DNA of 64,000 nucleotides from Runella limosa DSM 17973 (GTDB lineage Bacteria > Bacteroidota > Bacteroidia > Cytophagales > Spirosomataceae), in the NCBI RefSeq assembly GCF_000482465.1, contig NZ_KI519420.1, positions 1,107,810-1,171,809 on the forward strand, in the 5' to 3' direction. Position numbers and translations under genes: made by a program. Positions 1-8,661 of the stretch are shown here, in pieces. Position 1 is the stretch's first letter; the number at the start of each line of letters is the position of its first letter. Under the pieces are notes generated by a model that saw only the letters and a program-made list of their open reading frames with translations, had not been told where the DNA came from and ran no database searches.

Positions 1-82
1 GGCCCCGCTGACAGCCCCGCCGATACGACGTTGAAGTATTAGTGGAGCCTTTGGAGGTGTATAAAAGACGTATTGCTAGGCA
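1..82. other. Window edge, no supported gene
   Basis: This is the flank downstream of ruvA. On the minus strand one reading frame stays open to the edge, but it is too short to identify and has no convincing start codon, so no gene is called. Confidence 0.3.
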
Positions 83-673
83 CTAGCGAAGCGCCAATTT
101 GATGAGTTGTTCGACGGTGATTTGGTCGCCTTCGCGTTTTAGAATGGTATCGACACTCTTCTCGGCGGTAGGCTTTGGAATCCCCAACATGACCAAAGCC
201 GCCAGCGCTTCGCTGCGCACTTGGCTGTTGGCTGCCATAAAGACATTGGGCTGAGGAGCGATTAAGCCCTCTTTCTTGATTTTATCCTTCAAATCAATGA
301 TGACGCGCTGGGCGGTTTTTCCACCAATTCCTTTGATGGTTTGAATCAGTTTCACGTCTTCGTTGACAATTGCCTGCTTGATTTCGGGTGCTGACAACGA
401 CGAAAGCATAATCAACGCCGTTGCTGACCCTACGCCTGATACGCTTACCAAGTCCAAAAATAGAGTTTTTTCGGTAGGTTCGGCAAAGCCGTACAGCGTG
501 TGGGCGTCTTCGCGGATTTGCTGGTAGGTATAAATTTTGCAGGCATCTCCTACATTGGGCAGCGCCCCGAAGGTTTGTAAAGATACTTTTACTTCATAAC
601 CAACGCCGCCTACGTCGATGATTACGTAGGCGGGGTCTTTATGAGCAAGTTTACCGTGTAAGTAAGCTATCAT
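83..673 (-). CDS. ruvA: Holliday junction branch migration subunit RuvA
   Basis: RuvA forms the tetramer that holds a four-way DNA junction open while the RuvB motor drives branch migration in recombination repair. The 196 residues match the usual length (about 200). The start MIAYLHGKL and the OB-fold region with VIIDVGGVGYEVKVS are typical. Two helix-hairpin-helix motifs follow near residues 78-125 (VSGVGSATALIML and IKGIGGKTAQRVI), and then the flexible linker and C-terminal RuvB-binding domain III. The Dabb gene upstream ends 3 bp before this start, so the two are probably co-transcribed. ruvB and ruvC are not nearby. The identification is very secure. Confidence 0.97.
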   Translation of the reverse strand: MIAYLHGKLAHKDPAYVIIDVGGVGYEVKVSLQTFGALPNVGDACKIYTYQQIREDAHTLYGFAEPTEKTLFLDLVSVSGVGSATALIMLSSLSAPEIKQAIVNEDVKLIQTIKGIGGKTAQRVIIDLKDKIKKEGLIAPQPNVFMAANSQVRSEALAALVMLGIPKPTAEKSVDTILKREGDQITVEQLIKLALR

Positions 674-676
674 GGT

Positions 677-1054
677 TTATTTTTGAGTCCAATAATCAAC
701 CACCAATACTTTGTCGAGGTAAGGCCCTAAGACTTTACCAAAAGCTTTGTGGTCGGGGTGAGGCAAATAGACCGCACGGTCGGCTTCCGACGCAAACGTC
801 AAGAAGAAGCAATGGGTAAAACCTTGGTCGTGGCCTTCTGGGCTATTGTTGGTTCCCCACTCAAACCCTTTGATTTCTTTGATTTGGGTAGGCAGTTTAC
901 GAAAAGCATCTTCCACTTTTTTGGCTTGCTCGGCAGTGGTGCCGTCTTTAAATTTAAACAAAACGACGTGACGAAGTACTTTGTCGGAAGAAGATTGTGC
1001 CATAGCGCCAAAGGTAAATAATGCCAAGAAAAGGGCTAAAAATGTTTTTTTCAT
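677..1054 (-). CDS. Exported Dabb (stress-response alpha/beta-barrel) domain protein
   Basis: This is a 125-residue protein with an N-terminal signal peptide (about residues 1-19, hydrophobic core LALFLALFTFGAMA). A Dabb domain follows, a dimeric ferredoxin-like fold first named from plant stress proteins. The diagnostic pieces are LRHVVLFKFKDGTT near residue 27, the conserved phenylalanine-rich strand GFTHCFFLTFAS, and YLPHPDHKAF with its conserved His-Pro-x-His. Exported versions are common in Bacteroidota, but their substrate is unknown. The gene ends 3 bp before ruvA, so it may simply share a transcript with it. The family is clear; the function is not. Confidence 0.88.
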   Translation of the reverse strand: MKKTFLALFLALFTFGAMAQSSSDKVLRHVVLFKFKDGTTAEQAKKVEDAFRKLPTQIKEIKGFEWGTNNSPEGHDQGFTHCFFLTFASEADRAVYLPHPDHKAFGKVLGPYLDKVLVVDYWTQK

Positions 1055-1099
1055 GTGTAAATGTCTGTTTATGATAGTGAAGTGTCAAAACCGCTAAAT

Positions 1100-1300
1100 C
1101 TACCCAGAGCAGTTGATACACTCGCCTGTGTTATCAAAAACACTGCGTTCAAAATCGCCAAGTTGTTCTTTTAACTCCAAAATCTCGTCTTCAATCTCAC
1201 AACGGTCAAACAGCGATAATTCGCCCGAAGCAACTTGATTTTCAAGGTTTTTGAGCTTGAGTCTCATTTCTGAAACTTCCATTAGGGTTAATGTTGCCAT
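1100..1300 (-). CDS. Small acidic coiled-coil protein with C-terminal CxxC
   Basis: I do not recognise a family for this 66-residue protein. Residues 1-55 are rich in Leu, Glu and Lys with heptad-like spacing (EMRLKLKNLENQV, IEDEILELKEQL), which predicts a helical hairpin or coiled coil. The last residues hold a CINC pair that could bind zinc or form a disulfide. There is no signal peptide. It sits between the Dabb gene and a lipoprotein gene in the same direction, with gaps of 45 bp and 73 bp. The length and the coherent composition favour a real gene. Confidence 0.6.
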   Translation of the reverse strand: MATLTLMEVSEMRLKLKNLENQVASGELSLFDRCEIEDEILELKEQLGDFERSVFDNTGECINCSG

Positions 1301-1373
1301 GGTAATAGTAGGAGTATAAATGGATAATGTGGTTAAATGTCAATCCGAATAAGGCGGAAAAAGTTCGATAACT

Positions 1374-2255
1374 TTATTGAATTGTGGGGGTGTCATGCCA
1401 CCATTCGTCGTTTTCCCAGTAATTGTCCCAGCCCAAATGGCGGTATTTTTTATTGATTTCTACGTCACGTTCACCAATAGAAAAATCGGTTAGAATATCG
1501 TTGGCAAAAATGAACAAATCTTTTGCCCACACCACGGGTTTTGTCTGATTTGTTTTATAGTTGCGCCAATTTCCGTCAAATTTAAAGCCACTTCCCTGCG
1601 CAGGGGCATTTTGGGAATAGTACCAAAGGTCAATTGTTCCATCTTTGCGTTCGTAAAAATCGAGGAACATTTGCCCAGAAAACACGCCTGAACCCTTAAA
1701 AACGGCGTTTTCTTTTAGCTCAAACGTAGCTTGGGCAGAATACGACTCTTTCAAAGCAAATTCGTCGCTATCGTAAGATTCTTCTTTATGATTGGGGTCT
1801 TTGAAGGTCGCCAGTTTCTCAAACTTAAGTGTTCCTTCAAACGGGGTGATGTTCTTTTTATAGCGGTTTTTCCCTTTTACATAATAAACCGTTGGATTTA
1901 ACGAATCGCGGCGAACTTCCGAGAAATAAAACTCAATTCGGTAGTGGTCTGCACCATAAAAACCATCAAAACGGTTGGCATATCCGCCTTCGGCATCAGT
2001 CATAAATAACAACGGCGTAACATCGTGCTGTCCAAAAAAACTTGCCAATTGTTTCTCGGAAAGAGGGCTAACAATCAACGCTTTCAATGGTGCCGTGGTA
2101 TCTTTCCGCAGCGAGTCCACGGCTTCTTTGTGCGTTACGAGTTTAACGGGTACGGCCGTAGGTTTTGAGTTCTCGTTGGTATTGCGAGCACATCCATACC
2201 AAGTAAGAGCAGCGAAGCCCAGAAAAAAAGCTTTGTTTAAAAAGAAGCGCATCAA
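1374..2255 (-). CDS. Hypothetical exported, probable lipoprotein
   Basis: This 293-residue protein has an N-terminal hydrophobic segment ending in WYGC near residue 22, a loose lipobox that suggests lipid anchoring. The mature part is rich in beta-prone, aromatic and charged segments (YYVKGKNRYKKNITPFEGTLKF, DGTIDLWYYSQ) and resembles the many uncharacterised Bacteroidota cell-envelope lipoproteins. No catalytic motif is visible. Its start overlaps the stop of the upstream DUF2306 gene by 4 bp (ATGA), so the two are translationally coupled and probably linked in function. The function is unknown. Confidence 0.8.
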   Translation of the reverse strand: MMRFFLNKAFFLGFAALTWYGCARNTNENSKPTAVPVKLVTHKEAVDSLRKDTTAPLKALIVSPLSEKQLASFFGQHDVTPLLFMTDAEGGYANRFDGFYGADHYRIEFYFSEVRRDSLNPTVYYVKGKNRYKKNITPFEGTLKFEKLATFKDPNHKEESYDSDEFALKESYSAQATFELKENAVFKGSGVFSGQMFLDFYERKDGTIDLWYYSQNAPAQGSGFKFDGNWRNYKTNQTKPVVWAKDLFIFANDILTDFSIGERDVEINKKYRHLGWDNYWENDEWWHDTPTIQ

Positions 2256-2908
2256 CGAATTTTATGGATTAGGTATGTACCAAGGTTATTATAAATCAAA
2301 ACTTCTGCAATTATCAAATTGACGACCCACGATGCCCAAGTGACCGTTAGATAGGTTTCGATGGGTTTAGTACTTAAAAAATACACCATTACGTAGCTTC
2401 CCACTCTCAAACTCATCGCGGCCAGCGTCACGGCATAGCTTCGCATCATCCATTCTACGTGCCTTTGCCACTGATTTTTACGAATTTCGTACCAAGCAAC
2501 GAGGGTAGTTAGCCACCATACAAGGCACTGCAACGAAAAACCTACTTTGGCAGGCAAGCCGCCGTTGGCATACAATGCCAGTACAAAACCCGACGGAGCG
2601 GCTAAAAACAGTATCGAAAATACGTAAACTTTTCCAAGGGTTTGGTGCAAACGGCGATATTTTTTTACAAAACTTGGAATGAACTGAAACAGGCCAATTC
2701 CCATCACCCACCAGCTGCTGAGGATATGGACGTAGAACCCCACTTGAAAATCTTTTTTTGCCAAAACTCGGTCGGTTTTGGTCGTCAAGAAGTCTATTTC
2801 TGGTTCAAAACTTAGGTAGGGAATTACCTTTGTGAGCATCAAAATCGTGAATGCCGCAACGGAGAGGAAGAAAAGGGTAGGAGAAAATCGAGAAAAACGC
2901 ATATTCAA
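2252..2908 (-). CDS. DUF2306 family multi-pass membrane protein
   Basis: The 218 residues contain about six hydrophobic transmembrane segments. The sequence carries the features of DUF2306: RRLHQTLGKVYVFSILF, then APSGFVLALYANGG in the middle, and HVEWMMRSYAVTLAAMSLR near residue 150, with conserved His and Arg at the membrane edges. The biochemical role of the family is not known; membrane-embedded histidines hint at haem or metal binding, which is only inference. It starts 20 bp after the trpB stop and overlaps the next gene by 4 bp, so it may be read from the trp transcript. Confidence 0.85.
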   Translation of the reverse strand: MNMRFSRFSPTLFFLSVAAFTILMLTKVIPYLSFEPEIDFLTTKTDRVLAKKDFQVGFYVHILSSWWVMGIGLFQFIPSFVKKYRRLHQTLGKVYVFSILFLAAPSGFVLALYANGGLPAKVGFSLQCLVWWLTTLVAWYEIRKNQWQRHVEWMMRSYAVTLAAMSLRVGSYVMVYFLSTKPIETYLTVTWASWVVNLIIAEVLIYNNLGTYLIHKIR

Positions 2909-2928
2909 CTACCCTTTTATAATTGATA

Positions 2929-4125
2929 TTACAAATACTTCATATACGTAGCCAAATCTTTGTCGCCACGCCCTGAGAGGTTGATTACTACTGTTTCGTT
3001 GGCAGCCGCTTTTAGGTAAGGAAGTACCGCTAAAGCGTGTGAACTTTCAAGGGCGGGGATGATGCCTTCCAATTTGGCGAGTTCCATAGCTGATACCACC
3101 GATTCGTCGTCGGTGATGGCGTAGAATTGCGCCCGCTTGCTATCGTGCAAATGCGCGTGCAACGGCCCAATGCCTGGGTAATCCAATCCCGCCGAGATAG
3201 AATGTGGCTCCACAACTTGCCCATCTTCGGTTTGCATCAAAATACTCTTACTGCCGTGCAGTACGCCAATTTTTCCCAAAAATGTCGTCGCCGCCGACAA
3301 TCCCGAATGAATTCCGTGACCGCCCGCTTCGGCTGCTACCAATTTCACAGGCGCATCATCTAAGAAATGATAAAATGCTCCTGCGGCGTTTGAGCCTCCA
3401 CCTACGCACGCAATCACATAATCAGGGAGTTCGCTACCCGTTTTTTCTAGCAACTGTTTTTTAATTTCTTCCGAAATCACTGATTGAAAACGAGCCACCA
3501 TGTCAGGGTATGGGTGTGGCCCCACGACCGAACCGATGATGTAGTGCGTATCGGTAGGATTGTTAATCCAGTGGCGCATGGCTTCGTTGGTGGCGTCTTT
3601 GAGGGTTTTAGAGCCACTCGTTGCAGGGCGTACTTCGGCGCCGAGCATTTTCATCCGAGCCACGTTTGGCGCTTGGCGCTGAATGTCAATTTCTCCCATA
3701 TAGACAATGCACTCCATGCCCATCAAGGCACATACCGTAGCGGTTGCCACGCCGTGTTGTCCTGCGCCCGTCTCAGCCACAATCTTTTTCTTACCCAAAC
3801 GACGCGCCAACAGAATTTGTCCGATGGTGTTGTTTACTTTGTGCGCTCCCGTGTGACACAGGTCTTCACGTTTGAGGTAAATGGTTGTATTGTATTTTTC
3901 AGAAAGGCGCTGTGCCAAATACAGCGGAGTAGGACGCCCTACGTAATCGCGGAGAAGGGAATGAAACTCTTCTTGAAAATCGGGTTGAGCGATGATGTGG
4001 AGGTAGTTTTCACGAAGCTCTTCCACGTTAGGGTAAAGCATTTCGGGAATATATGCCCCTCCAAACTGGCCATAATAACCGCGTTCGTTGACTTGGAAGG
4101 GTGAATTTACTGACGTTATTGCCAT
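2929..4125 (-). CDS. trpB: Tryptophan synthase beta chain
   Basis: TrpB condenses indole with L-serine to give L-tryptophan, using pyridoxal phosphate. The length of 398 residues equals the usual TrpB. The PLP lysine is visible as K96 in HTGAHKVNN, the phosphate-binding loop as GGGSNAAG near residue 242, and the substrate loop as [10 protein letters not shown] near residue 117. The N-terminal [13 protein letters not shown] is characteristic of TrpB1, the form that pairs with TrpA. The gene follows trpF by 10 bp. The usual next gene, trpA, is absent here: DUF2306 follows instead, so the alpha subunit must lie elsewhere. Confidence 0.97.
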   Translation of the reverse strand: MAITSVNSPFQVNERGYYGQFGGAYIPEMLYPNVEELRENYLHIIAQPDFQEEFHSLLRDYVGRPTPLYLAQRLSEKYNTTIYLKREDLCHTGAHKVNNTIGQILLARRLGKKKIVAETGAGQHGVATATVCALMGMECIVYMGEIDIQRQAPNVARMKMLGAEVRPATSGSKTLKDATNEAMRHWINNPTDTHYIIGSVVGPHPYPDMVARFQSVISEEIKKQLLEKTGSELPDYVIACVGGGSNAAGAFYHFLDDAPVKLVAAEAGGHGIHSGLSAATTFLGKIGVLHGSKSILMQTEDGQVVEPHSISAGLDYPGIGPLHAHLHDSKRAQFYAITDDESVVSAMELAKLEGIIPALESSHALAVLPYLKAAANETVVINLSGRGDKDLATYMKYL

Positions 4126-4135
4126 TGTGATGTTA

Positions 4136-4780
4136 TTAAAGTTCGATTTCTTCTTCGGCGGGTCGAACCAATTCGAAGAGTTGTCTTAGTTTTTCAATGT
4201 CTTTAAACGCAGGTTCAGTTTCAAATTTACTGTTGACATCCAATCCAAAAATTTTGATGCCCAGTTCTGCGACCTGCTCTATATTTTCTAATGATAAACC
4301 ACCGCTGAGAAAGAATGGTTTATCGTTTTGATAGCGTTTTAATGTGTTCCAATCAAACGTCACTCCGTTTCCACCTGGCTGTGAACCTTTTGCGTCAAAC
4401 AAGAAATACTCGCAATGCGGGGTGTAATTATTAAGGCTGTTGAAGTTAAATGCTTCGTCGATTGAAAAAGCTTTAATGATATTGACACCTCTGCTTTTGA
4501 GGGTTCGGCAAGCATCGGGTGTTTCGTTTCCGTGGAGCTGTACAAATTGCAAATCGTAGCGTTTTACTTGCCTAAGGATAAAGTCAGGGTTGGCGTTGAC
4601 AAAAACTCCTACCTTTTTACTGGTCTTGGGAATATTTTTGACAAATTCCTCATCGAGGCTTTCCCCTACGAAGCGAGGTGATTTGTCGTAAAAAATAAAT
4701 CCGATAAAATCAGGTTTCAACTCCAGCAATTCGGCCAAATTAGCCGTGTCACGCATTCCACAAACTTTAATTTTCATCAT
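4136..4780 (-). CDS. trpF: Phosphoribosylanthranilate isomerase
   Basis: TrpF performs the Amadori rearrangement of N-(5-phosphoribosyl)anthranilate to the ribulose form, the step before TrpC. The 214 residues form a single TIM barrel. The active-site cysteine lies in KVCGMRD near the start; [35 protein letters not shown] and [12 protein letters not shown] are the standard phosphate- and substrate-binding strands, and the final GLDVNSKFE carries the conserved aspartate and serine. The gene lies between trpC and trpB with gaps of 51 bp and 10 bp. It is a separate gene here, not fused to trpC as in enteric bacteria. Confidence 0.96.
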   Translation of the reverse strand: MMKIKVCGMRDTANLAELLELKPDFIGFIFYDKSPRFVGESLDEEFVKNIPKTSKKVGVFVNANPDFILRQVKRYDLQFVQLHGNETPDACRTLKSRGVNIIKAFSIDEAFNFNSLNNYTPHCEYFLFDAKGSQPGGNGVTFDWNTLKRYQNDKPFFLSGGLSLENIEQVAELGIKIFGLDVNSKFETEPAFKDIEKLRQLFELVRPAEEEIEL

Positions 4781-4831
4781 AAGGCAAAAAGTGCATAGGC
4801 ACCATTAAAAGGTTAACTATTACGTCGGCTA

Positions 4832-5638
4832 TTAAGCAAATTGTGTTTTTGACGTAATCTCATCGACCAAACCGCGCAAGGCAGCGGCGGGGTCTTCGGT
4901 TTTCATAAACGTTTCTCCAATGAGAAAACCCTGATAACCAGCTGCGCGCAATTGTAAGATTGTATCAGCATCTTTGAGACTACTTTCGGATATTTTGACG
5001 AAATTATCGGGAATAAGTTGCGCCAATTCTAACGATGTTTCGACCGATGTAACAAATGTTTTAAGGTTGCGGTTGTTGACCCCGACCATGTCCACGTGCT
5101 CGCACAAGCTTTGCTCCAATTCTTCGCGGTCGTGTACTTCCAAAAGTACTTCTAAACCAAGGTCGTGGGCTTTTTGTCCTAAGTAGCTAATCTCGTCAGG
5201 AGTCAAGCAAGCTGCAATGAGTAAAATCACATCGGCGCCAATGGCTTTGGCTTCCCACAGCTGATATTCGTCAATCATAAAATCTTTGCGAAGCATGGGC
5301 GTCGCAGGATTGGCGGCACGTGCTTTGCCAAAATCCTCAAACGTACCACCAAAAAAATTGGTATCGGTCAATACCGATAGGCCATTCGCCCCCGCTGCGA
5401 CGTATCCTTGCGTCACAATTTCGGGGAGAACGCGGTCGTTGATGATGCCTTTGGAAGGAGACTTACGCTTAAATTCGGAGATAATACCCGAAGCACCGTT
5501 GGCGGTGAGGGCGTTTTTGAGCGAGAGAGTGGGGCGACCAAAAAGTGGCGCTTGTTCAAGTTGGGCAAGGCTCACCCGACTTTTGGCGTCGGCTACTTCG
5601 GTACGTTTGTGGGCTACTATTTTGTCGAGAATATTCAT
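4832..5638 (-). CDS. trpC: Indole-3-glycerol phosphate synthase
   Basis: TrpC closes the indole ring to give indole-3-glycerol phosphate. The 268 residues make one TIM barrel. The active-site lysine region is SEFKRKSPSKG near residue 55; LRKDFMIDEYQ supplies the second catalytic lysine, VLLEVHDREEL a glutamate, and VGVNNRNLKTF and ISESSL the phosphate-binding parts. The ATG overlaps the stop of the upstream Uma2 gene by one base (TAATG), so translation of trpC may depend on termination of that unrelated gene. This is odd for a core biosynthetic gene. Confidence 0.96.
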   Translation of the reverse strand: MNILDKIVAHKRTEVADAKSRVSLAQLEQAPLFGRPTLSLKNALTANGASGIISEFKRKSPSKGIINDRVLPEIVTQGYVAAGANGLSVLTDTNFFGGTFEDFGKARAANPATPMLRKDFMIDEYQLWEAKAIGADVILLIAACLTPDEISYLGQKAHDLGLEVLLEVHDREELEQSLCEHVDMVGVNNRNLKTFVTSVETSLELAQLIPDNFVKISESSLKDADTILQLRAAGYQGFLIGETFMKTEDPAAALRGLVDEITSKTQFA

Positions 5639-6237
5639 TAGGGTTCAAAAATTTTGGCGACCGATATTTCAAGCTCAGGTAAGATGCTCGTCGTTATCAC
5701 GTCGTCTTCTGTAAAAGGCCGTAAGCCAATGTATTTTCCTTCGTCATTGAGTACATACACAAAGATAGCGTTATCGTTGGGTTCTACCAACCAGTATTCT
5801 TTCACGCCATTTTCTTCATAAACTTCGTATTTATCGCGCATTTCTTTTTTGGTATTTCCTGGCGATAAAATTTCTATGATTAAATCAGGGGCACCAATAC
5901 AACCACGGTCGTCGAGTTTATCAATGTCACAAATCACACAAATATCAGGTTGAACCACCGTGTAAATTTGATTATCCGAACGCTTTTTACCTTTCAACGG
6001 CGTGAGACGTACATCAAAAGGAGCTGTGTACATTTCACAACGTTTTCCATCGAGATAGTTACCGATGGGTAAAGACAACTGACGAGAAATTTTTTGATGT
6101 CGTCGTGCTGGTGCAGGCGACATGTTAAAAATCTTTCCTTTGATGAGCTCCAAACGCTCCTCAAACGCCCACGTTAAATAATCGGCGTAGGTGTAGGTGC
6201 CATTAAGGTCTAATTCTTCAAATGTCATCACACTCAT
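5638..6237 (-). CDS. Uma2 family (DUF820) putative endonuclease
   Basis: Uma2/DUF820 proteins adopt a PD-(D/E)XK restriction-endonuclease fold. They are abundant in cyanobacteria and some Bacteroidota, and their role is not established. Visible signatures are YLTWAFEERLELIKGKIFNMSPAP at the N-terminus (split: YLTWAFEERLEL then IKGKIFNM), VQPDICVICD for the catalytic aspartate, GAPDLIIEILSPGN for the Asp...Glu pair, and KYEVYEENGVKEYWLVEP for the lysine-containing helix. I chose the ATG at 6237 (MSVMTFEEL, 199 residues) because an upstream extension in the same frame has no family character. It lies between trpD and trpC and overlaps trpC by one base. Confidence 0.85.
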   Translation of the reverse strand: MSVMTFEELDLNGTYTYADYLTWAFEERLELIKGKIFNMSPAPARRHQKISRQLSLPIGNYLDGKRCEMYTAPFDVRLTPLKGKKRSDNQIYTVVQPDICVICDIDKLDDRGCIGAPDLIIEILSPGNTKKEMRDKYEVYEENGVKEYWLVEPNDNAIFVYVLNDEGKYIGLRPFTEDDVITTSILPELEISVAKIFEP

Positions 6238-6296
6238 AAGAAATAATGCTTTTAGAGTTGATTTCTTTGGGTTAGGAGTAATCCAAAGCACGCTAC

Positions 6297-7286
6297 TTAC
6301 TCTTCAATCAACGTTTTGAACGCCGCCAGCGCTCGCTTGCTTTCCAACGACTCTCGGGCCATGGCTACTGCGTCAGTGAGCGACAAAGTGGAATCAGCGG
6401 CAAAAAGCGCCAAACCTGCATTGGCCAACACGGCCTCTTTTTGAGCTGGTGTTGCCTCATCATTCAGTACATTCAGAAATATCGTTGCCGAATCTGCTAA
6501 TGTTTCTCCTCCAAATAGCTCTTCAGGTTTCAGCGTCTTTAATCCTAAGTCGGCAGGCACGAGAATCTGCTCATTTTGTGCCGTAATAATCTTAAAGTCA
6601 CCCGTCAATGATACTTCATCGTAGCCATCCAACGAATGAACAATCAAATATTTCATGCCCGATTGCTGATATAGATACGCGTAAAGGCGAGCGAGTTCAA
6701 GGCTAAAAACCCCCACCATTTGTTTGGGCGTAAAGCTCGGGTTAATCATCGGCCCCAACATGTTGAAAAACGTTTTTATCCCCAGCTCTTTACGAATGGG
6801 AGCTACGTTTTTCATCGCAGGGTGAAAAAGCGGGGCGTGCAAATAGCAAATACCTGCCGTTTCCATTTTTCGACGGAGATAATGAATGTCGTTGGTGAAT
6901 TTAATTCCCAAATACTCCAACACCGTCGATGACCCTACTGCCGACGATACGCCGTGATTACCCTGTTTAGCCACTTTCTGCCCAGTTCCTGCCACCACAA
7001 ATGCCGAAAGTGTCGAGACATTGAACGTATCCTTTCCATCCCCACCCGTTCCGCATACATCCATGGCATCAAAGTCCGAAAAGTCAACGGGCAGCAACAT
7101 CTCTAGCATTGCTTTACGAAAGCCTGTTAATTCTTCTACCGTAATACCTCTAAGGGCAAAAACTGTTAAAAAACTAGCAATTTGAGATGAATTATACTCA
7201 CCACGACCAATCCCCAACAGCGTTTGATAAGCCGTTTGTTCATCCAGCGTTTGATAATTGAGTAAGTAGTTGAGGGTTGCTTTCAT
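6297..7286 (-). CDS. trpD: Anthranilate phosphoribosyltransferase
   Basis: TrpD joins anthranilate to phosphoribosyl pyrophosphate. From the ATG at 7286 (MKATLNYLL) the protein has 329 residues, normal for the family. Key motifs are the glycine-rich PRPP loop DVCGTGGDGKDTFNVST near residue 74, KQGNHGVSSAVGSS for anthranilate and phosphate binding, and LGPMINPS. Starting further upstream would put the first codons inside the hairpin at 7300-7332, so the internal ATG is preferred. The gene follows hemC, separated by 63 bp that contain that hairpin, and precedes the Uma2 gene. Confidence 0.95.
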   Translation of the reverse strand: MKATLNYLLNYQTLDEQTAYQTLLGIGRGEYNSSQIASFLTVFALRGITVEELTGFRKAMLEMLLPVDFSDFDAMDVCGTGGDGKDTFNVSTLSAFVVAGTGQKVAKQGNHGVSSAVGSSTVLEYLGIKFTNDIHYLRRKMETAGICYLHAPLFHPAMKNVAPIRKELGIKTFFNMLGPMINPSFTPKQMVGVFSLELARLYAYLYQQSGMKYLIVHSLDGYDEVSLTGDFKIITAQNEQILVPADLGLKTLKPEELFGGETLADSATIFLNVLNDEATPAQKEAVLANAGLALFAADSTLSLTDAVAMARESLESKRALAAFKTLIEE

Positions 7287-7299
7287 ATTGGTTCGGTTT

Positions 7300-7332
7300 A
7301 GACCTGCCAAGTTTTAAAAACTTGGCAGGTCT
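7300..7332. repeat. Perfect 16-bp stem hairpin between hemC and trpD
   Basis: Two 16-bp arms (7300-7315 and 7317-7332) are exact reverse complements around a single A. The left arm reads AGACCTGCCAAGTTTT. No T-run follows on either side, so it is not a textbook terminator. It resembles the hairpins at 47199 and 61839 in size, tiny loop and AAGTT core, which suggests a dispersed family. It could also stabilise or partly terminate the hemC-trpD transcript. Confidence 0.8.
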
Positions 7333-7349
7333 GGAGCCTCGTTTACTGT

Positions 7350-8273
7350 TTACAAATTCTGTTTTATTTGCGCTAAAATCTCGGCCGCACCTTCGCCCAG
7401 TAGTCTTTCGGCCAATTCGCCGCCTATTGCTTCTGTCGCTGAAGTATCTCCCGTTACGGTATGTTTTAGCAAGGTTTTTCCATCCAGACTTACTACCCCT
7501 CCTGTGATGCTCAAACCTTCTGCTTGGTGCGTTGCTAGTCCAAAAACAGGTACACTACAGCCGCCTTGCAAACGTCTCAAAAAGGCACGTTCGGCCAAGA
7601 GACAGGCTTCGGTAGCGGGGTGGTTGAGTAGCGCTCGTAGTTTTTCTTTTTTTTCTGGAGCAATGGTAGAGCTGCATTCGATAGCCACGCTTCCTTGCCC
7701 CACCGCAGGCGTAAATTCATCAAGTTGCAAGTGTTCACAAATCAGCGAGTCGTATTCCATACGGTGTACGCCTGCGTACGCGAGCAAGATGGCATCACAC
7801 TGCCCTTCTTCCAGCTTACGAAGACGCGTTTGGAGGTTACCCCGCATATCCACTGTTTTGATATGGGGATAAAAATGTTTCAACATGGCTACTCGGCGCG
7901 TCGAAGAAGTCCCCACGACAAACGCCTCTCCGCTTTTCAACGACAGCGTTGGGTTGTGGCTTACAAGCACGTCGTTGACGCGTTCACGCTCAGTAAAAGC
8001 AATCAGTTCTAGGTCTTCGTCAAGTTCCGACTGCAAATCTTTGGCACTATGAACGGCAATATCAATGCGACCATCGCGAAGCTGGTCTTCAAGTTCTTGG
8101 GTAAAAACCCCTTTACTTCCAATTTTGGAAAGCGAACGGTCGAGAATTTGATCGCCTTTGGTTTCGATGATGACAATCTCCGTCGAAAGCCCTCCCTGTT
8201 GAAGTGATTTTTCGACGTAATACGCTTGCCAAAGCGCCAAACGGCTTCCGCGTGTTCCGATTTTTATGTGCAT
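7350..8273 (-). CDS. hemC: Porphobilinogen deaminase (hydroxymethylbilane synthase)
   Basis: HemC polymerises four porphobilinogen units into hydroxymethylbilane on the route to haem and siroheme. The 307 residues match the family. Visible motifs: IGTRGSRLALWQA at the N-terminus, HSAKDLQ with catalytic D79, GTSSTRRVA, RGNLQTRLRKL, and LQGGCSVP where C239 holds the dipyrromethane cofactor. It is placed inside the trp run (xisI upstream by 49 bp, trpD downstream), which is unusual because hemC normally lies with hemD or other haem genes. Siroheme made from its product would serve the reductase at 22889. Confidence 0.96.
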   Translation of the reverse strand: MHIKIGTRGSRLALWQAYYVEKSLQQGGLSTEIVIIETKGDQILDRSLSKIGSKGVFTQELEDQLRDGRIDIAVHSAKDLQSELDEDLELIAFTERERVNDVLVSHNPTLSLKSGEAFVVGTSSTRRVAMLKHFYPHIKTVDMRGNLQTRLRKLEEGQCDAILLAYAGVHRMEYDSLICEHLQLDEFTPAVGQGSVAIECSSTIAPEKKEKLRALLNHPATEACLLAERAFLRRLQGGCSVPVFGLATHQAEGLSITGGVVSLDGKTLLKHTVTGDTSATEAIGGELAERLLGEGAAEILAQIKQNL

Positions 8274-8322
8274 GAATGAATTCCGTTCTGAGTAAATAAG
8301 TATTTATTACTGAATGTAAAAT

Positions 8323-8661
8323 TTATGCGACAGCATAACCCGAGTAGGAGCGTATAAATTCAGGTTGAAACCCTAACACAATATCATTCCGTTCAACTCC
8401 CTGTTCTACTAAGGCATTTGCAATATCATCTTCTGTCCAATTGGCTAAAATCCACACTTTTCCAGTCGGTTTTAATTGAATATGAATTAAAATACCTAGG
8501 CGAAATGTATCTTTATCAGCCCATCCAGAACGTAATACTTGAAAATGGCCGTGCTCAAAATCGGTAAGGAGGTGTTCCTCAATATTATTTTGTGGTTGAC
8601 TATGAACGTACTGTTTTAGCAAACCCACGATGGCTTCTCTATACTGCGTTAGTTTTTCCAT
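8323..8661 (-). CDS. xisI: XisI-like protein (element excision controlling factor family)
   Basis: The family is named after the protein that controls excision of the fdxN element in heterocystous cyanobacteria. This 112-residue copy has the typical start EKLTQYREAIVGLLKQYV, the middle FRLGILIHIQLKPTGKVWILANWTED and the end VLGFQPEFIRSYSGYAVA. The gene overlaps xisH by 13 bp, the standard arrangement, so the two products almost certainly act together. No excisable element or recombinase is visible here, so the role is probably not developmental excision. It lies in the trp/hem run upstream of hemC. Confidence 0.9.
   Translation of the reverse strand: MEKLTQYREAIVGLLKQYVHSQPQNNIEEHLLTDFEHGHFQVLRSGWADKDTFRLGILIHIQLKPTGKVWILANWTEDDIANALVEQGVERNDIVLGFQPEFIRSYSGYAVA

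Noticed and set aside
3484-4104. A 206-residue open frame on the plus strand opposite trpB
   Set aside because: It lies fully inside trpB on the other strand, has no family motif, and follows from the codon bias of trpB.
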